From NCBI GenBank assembly GCA_958295665.1, contig OY282558.1, forward strand, positions 333,099,106-333,163,105: DNA of 64,000 bases, read 5' to 3'. Source of the stretch: Tipula vernalis. Taxonomy: Eukaryota > Arthropoda > Insecta > Diptera > Tipulidae. Positions 56,851 through 64,000 of the stretch are shown piece by piece. The stretch's first letter is position 1, and each line of letters starts with the position of its first letter. Position numbers and translations under genes: made by a program. The notes beneath the pieces are model-generated. The model was not told the origin of the DNA. It did no database searches and saw nothing but the letters and a program-made list of their open reading frames with translations.

Positions 56851-58762
56851 AATAAATCTTGTATTCTTTCAATACTAATTATTTCGATTCTTTCAATCGC
56901 ATTGCTCTATATAAATTCTTTTTTAGGTTTAATTTGTTCTAAGTTTTTTTTGCTGTGACGTTTTATATTACATGAGTCAAAGAAAACTAGTGGTTTAGAT
57001 ATTTCGAATGGCGGTAAAACGAAGAAATTATTTGGGAGTATTAGGGGTATATACATATATGTAACATCAATATGTAGTTAAAAATAACCAGATTATCTGG
57101 GCGCATTTAACTCCTAAAATTTCGATTCTTATTGCCGCTATTAAAACCATCATTTTACAAAATAATTATTAACATAAAAACTTCCAACACATGATCAAAT
57201 CGTTATCTAAATAATTTGCTGTAACATGCTACATAAAACACGGAAAATAATTTTTTAACGTTCAACAAAATGAAATAAAGATAATTTTTTATGTTCCTAT
57301 AATAAAAACTAGGATATCGTCACAAAATTAAACAACTATACAGAGAAGGAGACCTTCCGTGAATCAGAAATTCGTTTTTTTTAGTATTCGTCACAAATTG
57401 CATTGTGTTTGACAGAATTATTATTATGTATAAATAATTTCCAATTGAACTGTGGCATTCACATTTAAGCTTACTATACAATCGATAAGGAATTATAATG
57501 CCACCATAATAATAATATATAAAATTAAAAATATAATAATAAAAAATTTTAATTAAAAACGAAAATTCGAAATCATTATTACTGCTATAAAAAACAATAA
57601 AATAACGAAAAAAAAAAAAATTATGTTCAAAAATAAAAACAAAATGTAAAAATAATTAAATGAAATTTCAAAAGCAAACGTCAATTTTATGCACAGCAAA
57701 ATAAATTATTATATTTTGTTCCATTATGTTACATTTCAACAAACACACTGTGAGTACGGGTGGATTTGAATGGAGCGAGCGTTTGGTATGCGCTGCTCCT
57801 GCTGCTGAATCGATTTTTTTTTTTTTTTTTTTGTTTCATCTCGTATAATAATTTTAGCTAGTAGTACAATTGTGTGTTTTTGTTTAAAGCGCAGAATAAT
57901 TTTTAATCATTTTTTGGTTTTGCTGAACAAACACAAAACAACCAAAACAACAAAAAAAAAACACACAAACGTTGTGTAATAACCAAAATTAATGTCAAAA
58001 TCTATTATTTTTATACTACAGAGGTATAGTGTTTGTTTTGTGGTTAACAGTGCGGTTTGCCAGTTATAGTTTTAAAACATGATTTTCAATGTTTTTAGAG
58101 TTTGAACATTTTGGTGCGATATTTATTTTTGTCTTTTACCACAAATTAACGAGCGTAAAATCCGTTATTATTACATTAAATGACACGTAGATCAAATGTT
58201 AAAGTTTAAATAATTTTAGTAGGTTAAGCAAAATAATATTTTGGTAAGTACAGATACACAAAATTCGTGGAATTTCGAATCCGTGTACCGTAACAAACAC
58301 CCAAGCATTTCGATTCACTCACAGCAAAACGAGATATTTATTCTATCATTTTCTTAGAAATCAAAATTTAATTTACGTACGTAAATGTACGTAAAATTTG
58401 AAAATCTGTTATATATTGCTAGTAGCAATTCAAGGTTTTTCTATTTTATCATTTCAACCAAAATATTTTTTGATCCGGGGTAATCTACCAATGTCTCGCA
58501 ATAAAATGTGTGTTTTTGATTTTATTTACTTGATGCCTAAATTTTCGTGGAAATTTTTTTTTATCAAAATATAGATACAAAGTCGGTGAAGGTGATTATT
58601 TCGATAATATAATAAAATTGGTAGCTATCCGATAATTCTGTAATGTGAAACGTTTTATTCTAGTATGTTTCTTTGTTGCTACATGAATATCCTTTGTACG
58701 GTGAACATTTTTATGTGTGAATGAGCGCTGCCATTATTAGATGCACCAGCTCAGAGGGATTC
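56851..58762. other. AT-rich, no gene recognised
   Basis: 57745-57815 is locally GC-richer (GGAGCGAGCGTTTGGTATGC, then CTGCTCCTGCTGCTG) but has no open frame of note. Homopolymer T and A runs follow. Confidence 0.45.
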
Positions 58763-59168
<406 letters not shown>

Positions 59169-59318
59169 TGCTGGTAAAAAAAAATTGGGCAAACATATTT
59201 TGTTACAAATTGGAGTCTTTTTTTGCTAAAATTACAAAACTTTTGAAAGCAATTGGCTTATTGTTTCATTTTAAATACATGCATGACCTAATTTTTTGAA
59301 AAAAAAAAAATTTACTTG

Positions 59319-59520
<202 letters not shown>

Positions 59521-59879
59521 CCGTCTATGCTGAACTTAACTGACGCATATAATGACCTTTAACTATGAAATATTTGGCTTGCACACGTATTTTGCACACA
59601 GTGAATCGCCCTTTATGAGCGAATTTTAGCATAAAGAGAGAAAAGCCGATTTGCACTATGCGAGAGACACTCGTTACCCCCTTTTTTTTTGATAATGTAT
59701 GAATATGGTGGGAAGTAAGCGACAAGTTTTTTAGGTTTCGTTTTTAACCAAAACGTGAAAAATAAATTTACTTAATTTGAGTTTTACGCCAGGATTTCTC
59801 TTATTTTACTTTTATTTATTTATTTAAATGATTGTTTGAAATATTTTCTGTAATTACCTTTCGTATAAGCTTATAAAAA

Positions 59880-60778
59880 ACGGAAAGAATTTCCTCCAGT
59901 CCAAAAAATAGCTTGGACTACGGAAATGAAAGGTTTCAGTCGGACGTCAGCCTATTTCACAGTGGAAAAAAGTAAGTATAACTTCTCTAAATTAATTCTG
60001 TAGTAAGTATGAAGTGTAAACTAATTGTTTGTTAATTTTTAGTGCTGGAAAGATCTTCGCCTTAGCGTAATAGCCAAGGCAAGTAAAATACGCCAAATTC
60101 GTATTGGCACTGGTGGGACAAAAAATCAAATTTGTTTCTAACCGAATAAGATAACCGTATTATGGGGATGATTTAAGTAGTGGGATTTGATGGGCTGATT
60201 GTAAGTATTTTGTTGAAATCTATTTGTATTCTATTAGACATTAATTATCTTTCCCGATAATTTCAGACGACATTCGACGAAACCATCTCATTCTCCCAGG
60301 AAGATTTTCAAGTTAAAAAGCATCATTACTTTATCAGGATGGTGAAACAGCAACAGAGTCATCAACTGCTGCATAGCCATACCCGAATTCTATACCTGGA
60401 ACCATAGCTGCTACATTCTGTGCAATATCTAGAGTTTCTATCAAATCGAATCCCACTTCCGCCATTCGCCGACCGTTTCCAACAATGACATCCATAATCA
60501 GGCAAAATCGTTCAAATCCTACTACAATGATAACTTCTCCAATCCTAACATATACACCAACCGTTACATCCGCACCAATCGACAGATACACACTAATTCT
60601 CCGGCCTATTACCACAGCGACGTCTACAAACACCTCGACTCTTGCTAATCCTGCTACAATAATAACCTCACCTCCAACCCTAACGTCGCCTCCAACCGTT
60701 ACATCCGTCTCATCGATAGATCCAGACCGAGCGTCACATTCGCACCCATCGACATATCCGCTCCGACCTCCACTTTAA
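59880..60778 (+). pseudogene. Myb/SANT-like protein of a second Harbinger element
   Basis: A helix block AWTTEMKGFSRTSAYF (59910-59958) is followed by a GTAAGT donor at about 59970 and a TTTTTAG acceptor at about 60042. Then CWKDLRLSVIAKASKIRQIR and IGTGGTKNQ give the typical end of a Myb/SANT-like domain. A second GT-AG intron (about 60201-60266) separates this from a proline/threonine/serine-rich tail open at 60485-60778. Stops after the TGG motif and a one-base slip at the first junction show decay. In Harbinger elements this protein assists the transposase, whose remnant starts 130 bp downstream on the same strand. Confidence 0.6.
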
Positions 60779-60909
60779 TTAGACAATTCCGAAGTGCCCC
60801 TATCTAGGAACAGCAGTGGACAGATCAACGCAAAACCATCTCCAAATAATTGATTTATTAAAAAAAATCTTGACCACATTAGAGACTCTTCCCAAGAGGA
60901 TAAATCGAA

Positions 60910-61600
60910 ATGATCTCGGACTCCGATAGTTTAGAAAGGGATTTGGATCTTGTGTACAAAATCCAACGCCCAAAAATTTATAAAAATTGTAATAACGACG
61001 AAGGTATCGATTTCAAAAGCCAACATTTTTTACATCGCCGATTTTATTAAAAGTGAACTACAACAGAGTAGCATGAGGGGATTTCCTATTTGTATTGAAA
61101 TTTCATGATTTTATAAAAATTCCAAAGGAGGTTGAGCAGAAAACGGCAATGCGAATGTTTTACATGATGTATGGTTTTCCGAGAGTAGCTGGGTTATTTC
61201 ACGGACACATATTCCTATAGTTTCACCTGGTAGTGCCAATGCTGAATTATTTCGAAATAGGAAAGGTTGATTCTCAAAAAATTGTGAGTTGGTTTGCGAT
61301 GTAGATTAAACACGATATACATATATGGTATGTACATGTTGAAATATTATAATAATTCTTATTTTTTAAAATGAAAATGAAAAAATATATAATTTGAAGC
61401 AGCACACGGAATTTAGTGGAAAGGTTCATCGGGATTTGGAAACGATGGTTTCCCTCAATTACAACCAAAAGTAGACTGCACATTTCGAACAGTCTAAAAA
61501 TGATTGTTTCTACTGCGGTGTTGCATAATATTGCCATAACACAAAGGAAGCCGCGCCTGCTGACCCTGAAATAGAAGTGTCCAGCAAATATATTCAGGCC
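60910..61600 (+). pseudogene. PIF/Harbinger transposase, second copy
   Basis: The ATG at 60910 begins with an acidic stretch and DLDLVYKIQRPKIYK, a usual Harbinger N-terminus. After frame changes, MMYGFPRVAGLF (about 61170-61205) and THIPIVSPGSANAELFRNRK (about 61207-61265) mark the first catalytic region, whose aspartate is lost. A deletion removes the central part. VERFIGIWKRWFPSITTKSR (about 61419-61480) and MIVSTAVLHNIAITQRK (about 61500-61550) are the C-terminal blocks with the third-motif glutamate. It is a different lineage from the minus-strand copy at 3300-3960. Confidence 0.75.
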
Positions 61601-61615
61601 ATGACGAGCGTCCAC

Positions 61616-62529
61616 AATACATTGGAAAGTTCTTCTAATGATAGAAGAAATCGAATAATTATTTTTATTTCAATTCATACCACTGGACATTTTTTTAGCT
61701 TAGAATCGGGAAGTCTCCATACGTGTTCATAAAATGTTAATTTTTTTAATATGTAATATATTGTATTTTGTCCATTAATGTACAATATATTAATTAACTT
61801 AGTTTAAAAAATATTTAATATTTGCTAATAAATAATCCAATTTTCACAATAAACATAGTTCCAGAATTAATCATTATTATGGGGATTGAAATTAATCCTT
61901 TCAGGTTTAAATTTTAGTTTGAATCAACCCTCCAGGATCAACAAGTAATGAATAAGCTGTAGTTAAGAAATTGTGTTATCCTGTACTAATTTGTCCTTTG
62001 TTATGCTAGTACAATTATAGCGAAAGTGTGATAGGCGCTAAAACATTTCAGATTTTCAGCTGTTCCCGTCATAAGATACCAAAGGTACCTGAGTACGCTT
62101 ATGGGTAGTAGCAATCTCTGTCAACAGAGATACAGTAGTAGAAATAATGAACAGTTTTAATAAAAATATTTAATGGAATCTTGGCCCATAAATATGCCTA
62201 ACCACATCGTGTGGTAATGGGCTAAAAGTTTTAACTAGACAATGAACTTACCAAGCTAGTGTCGTATGCCAATATCGCGACCCTAGAACAACAAGGTTCT
62301 AACTGGCATTTTTGCATAATACGCGTTATAAATCACACCAGGATTCGTTTGGATTTGTTGTTGACTTAAATGGGAATCGTGTACAAGCATGTAAAACGTA
62401 TTGATTAAAAACTTTTGCCATTTCTCAAAAACCAGTGTGCAATGCGCATAAATCTAAAAATATTGTAACTGGAGTTGCCAAAAAAATGGAAGATGGTTAA
62501 AATCTCACAAAAAAATACCTGAACTTAAA
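61616..62529. other. No gene recognised
   Basis: AT-rich DNA with possible degraded upstream exons of the next pseudogene from about 62230. No terminal repeats of the Harbinger element were identified. Confidence 0.4.
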
Positions 62530-63570
62530 CTGATGAAAATCAAAAACCATATCTCTTCATTCTCGCCCATCGAATCGCACTACTGTCGCGCCAATACATC
62601 CAAGCTCTACCTTGATCCAAATTTAAACATTATGAAAATGTATCATCTGTACCAAGATAAAGTGGAAAAATCTCGTAAAAGAAAGTTTTGATTGGCACGT
62701 GTTTAACAACAATTTTAATTTAGATTTTTATCGCCCAAAATCGGATAGGTGTGGAAAATGTGAAACGTATATTGTGGCTGAGAAGGAAAATATAATGACC
62801 GAGGAAATGATTCAGTAAAAAGAAGAGCACGATAACCTGAAAAAAAAATGATGAGAGAGCAGAAGTCACTATTCTAATCTTCGTCTTAGGAAATGTTGTA
62901 ACTTGTCCACGAGCTGAAATTGGTCCTTTAACCTATGTATATCATTCGAAGCTGAGCATTTATAATTTGACAACAAATTTTTTATCAACGAAAAAAATTT
63001 AGTGCGCAATATGGACCGAACATACGGCTGGTAGAAGTGGAAACGAGTAAGATGAGAAGTGGAAATGAATTAAGATTCGTGTGAAAGTTTTTGAGGACAA
63101 CGACATTACACAATTAATTACTTGGAGCGATTTGTATGTTCCTCAAAACAAAAATTCCATAATGGCATTAGCTGTGAAACATTTTCTCAAGTCACACTCT
63201 GACGTCCAAGGTATTTTGATGAAATATTCTATACCAGGCCACTCAGCACCTCAAGAAGTGGACATTGCACACTCTCAAATCGAGAAGCATTTATCGAAAA
63301 ATGAATATTTTTCTCCAATGGGAGTTATCACCATTCATCATAATTCAAATGAAACCATCAGATTTTAAAAACTATGGTAGATTCACAAAAATATGTTTTG
63401 ATTTTCAAAATGTTCCTTTTACAAAATTAAAAATGTTGTGAGTTACTCAAACGGAGTATGAAATTGAATTTTCTTACGACTATAAAAATTTGAAAATTTA
63501 AAACCTATTGGAATCCGGCGGAACGCTACGAAACATCGTAATAATAAACCAGGAATTCCTCAAGATTCCA
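62530..63570 (+). pseudogene. Insect multicopy repeat-encoded protein remnant
   Basis: Blocks in three frames match a protein family that recurs in many copies in insect genomes and is probably transposon-borne. They are ISSFSPIESHYCRANTSKLY (about 62551-62610) and LNIMKMYHLYQDKVEKSRKR, then FYRPKSDRCGKCETYIVAEK (about 62728-62790) with a C-x2-C pair. The open frame 63081-63368 contains WSDLYVPQNKNSIMALAVKH, PGHSAPQEVD and HSQIEKHLSKNEYFSPMGV. Acidic residues in the last blocks could be catalytic, but I cannot name the enzyme class. Frameshifts lie near 62690, 62820 and 62870-63060. Confidence 0.5.
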
Positions 63571-64000
63571 TTTTGAAAGACGTCGAGAGTAACATTTAAA
63601 ATCTATATTTAAATACATGAGTTTAGCTGATATAGCTTACTACCAAGTTATTCTCAAATTAGGTAATTCAACAATAATGAATTTTGTGGTACACCTTTTA
63701 ATTCAATTTCTTCCTTATGTTTTAGGTAACATTTCGGAAACCACCGAATAAAACAAATTAATGTGATACAACAATAACAAGGCGCTGTGAATTTAAAGCA
63801 TTTTTAATTAAAAAAAAAAATATTTTTTAAACACGTTATTGTATATTTTTGATTTAAATTATACATTATATTTAAGTACAAAACGTTTGAACTGAATTTC
63901 TATTAAATAAATCAATCAGGGTTATTTTAATTAAAGGCAACGTAGTTCTAAGTACTTAAATAAAGCTCTTCATTTCCCCCAGAGTTCTTTTTGATACATT
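63571..64000. other. AT-rich, no feature seen
   Basis: No coding, RNA or repeat feature is supported at the window end. Confidence 0.5.

Overview
The window is AT-rich eukaryotic DNA, almost certainly from an insect. It holds piggyBac, P-like (THAP), Tc1/mariner and PIF/Harbinger DNA transposons, a Jockey/CR1-type LINE, gypsy elements (one with an envelope-like remnant), BEL/Pao and a tRNA-derived SINE, plus short GT-AG introns and long (TA)n tracts. I see no intact cellular gene. The only host-gene candidate is one 59-bp exon-like segment at 22731-22789 on the minus strand, so the window may lie in a very large intron or a repeat-rich intergenic region.

Layout. 1-5.5 kb: the 3' half of a piggyBac element cut by the window edge and ending at a TTAA, a small MITE, a decayed two-gene Harbinger element (spliced SANT-like gene on +, transposase on -), and a foldback element built from 147-bp units. 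6.5-20.2 kb: a Tc1-like element of about 1.4 kb split by 12.2 kb of nested insertions. These are a second TA-flanked element with long inverted arms, inside it a 5.3-kb element with 30-bp TIRs and a TTGAG duplication, inside that a palindromic block with a mariner-like transposase, and alongside it a THAP/P-element-like transposase gene, a piggyBac MITE and a Harbinger MITE. 20-25 kb: another Tc1-like remnant, hairpin MITEs, the putative host exon, a (TA)n tract and a degenerate minisatellite. 25.3-29 kb: a nearly intact LINE on the minus strand. 29.8-31.9 kb: a complete but decayed 2,020-bp piggyBac. 33-36.4 kb: a Tc1-like remnant and a deleted gypsy/errantivirus-like provirus. 38-41.6 kb: a 3.6-kb foldback element of the same family as the one at 4.3 kb. 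41.8-46 kb: BEL/Pao remnants split by a 2.8-kb TIR element that carries a SINE. 46-47.4 kb: a second gypsy pol remnant.

48.3-50.9 kb: a hairpin-flanked unit with a 42-codon ORF, a Tc1-like remnant and a perfect 95-bp palindrome. 52.4-55.3 kb: head-to-head Tc1 fragments and a transposon-borne protein interrupted by a foldback/MULE-like element with a 9-bp duplication. 55.8-56.9 kb: a satellite with units of about 163 bp. 58.7-59.5 kb: two very long (TA)n arrays. 59.9-61.6 kb: a second two-gene Harbinger element. 62.5-63.6 kb: remnant of another insect repeat-encoded protein.

Nearly all coding sequences are broken by stops, frameshifts or deletions. The biology is layered transposition: terminal repeats, target duplications and interrupted reading frames allow the order of several insertions to be read. 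Family names come from motifs recognised by eye; no database search was possible.
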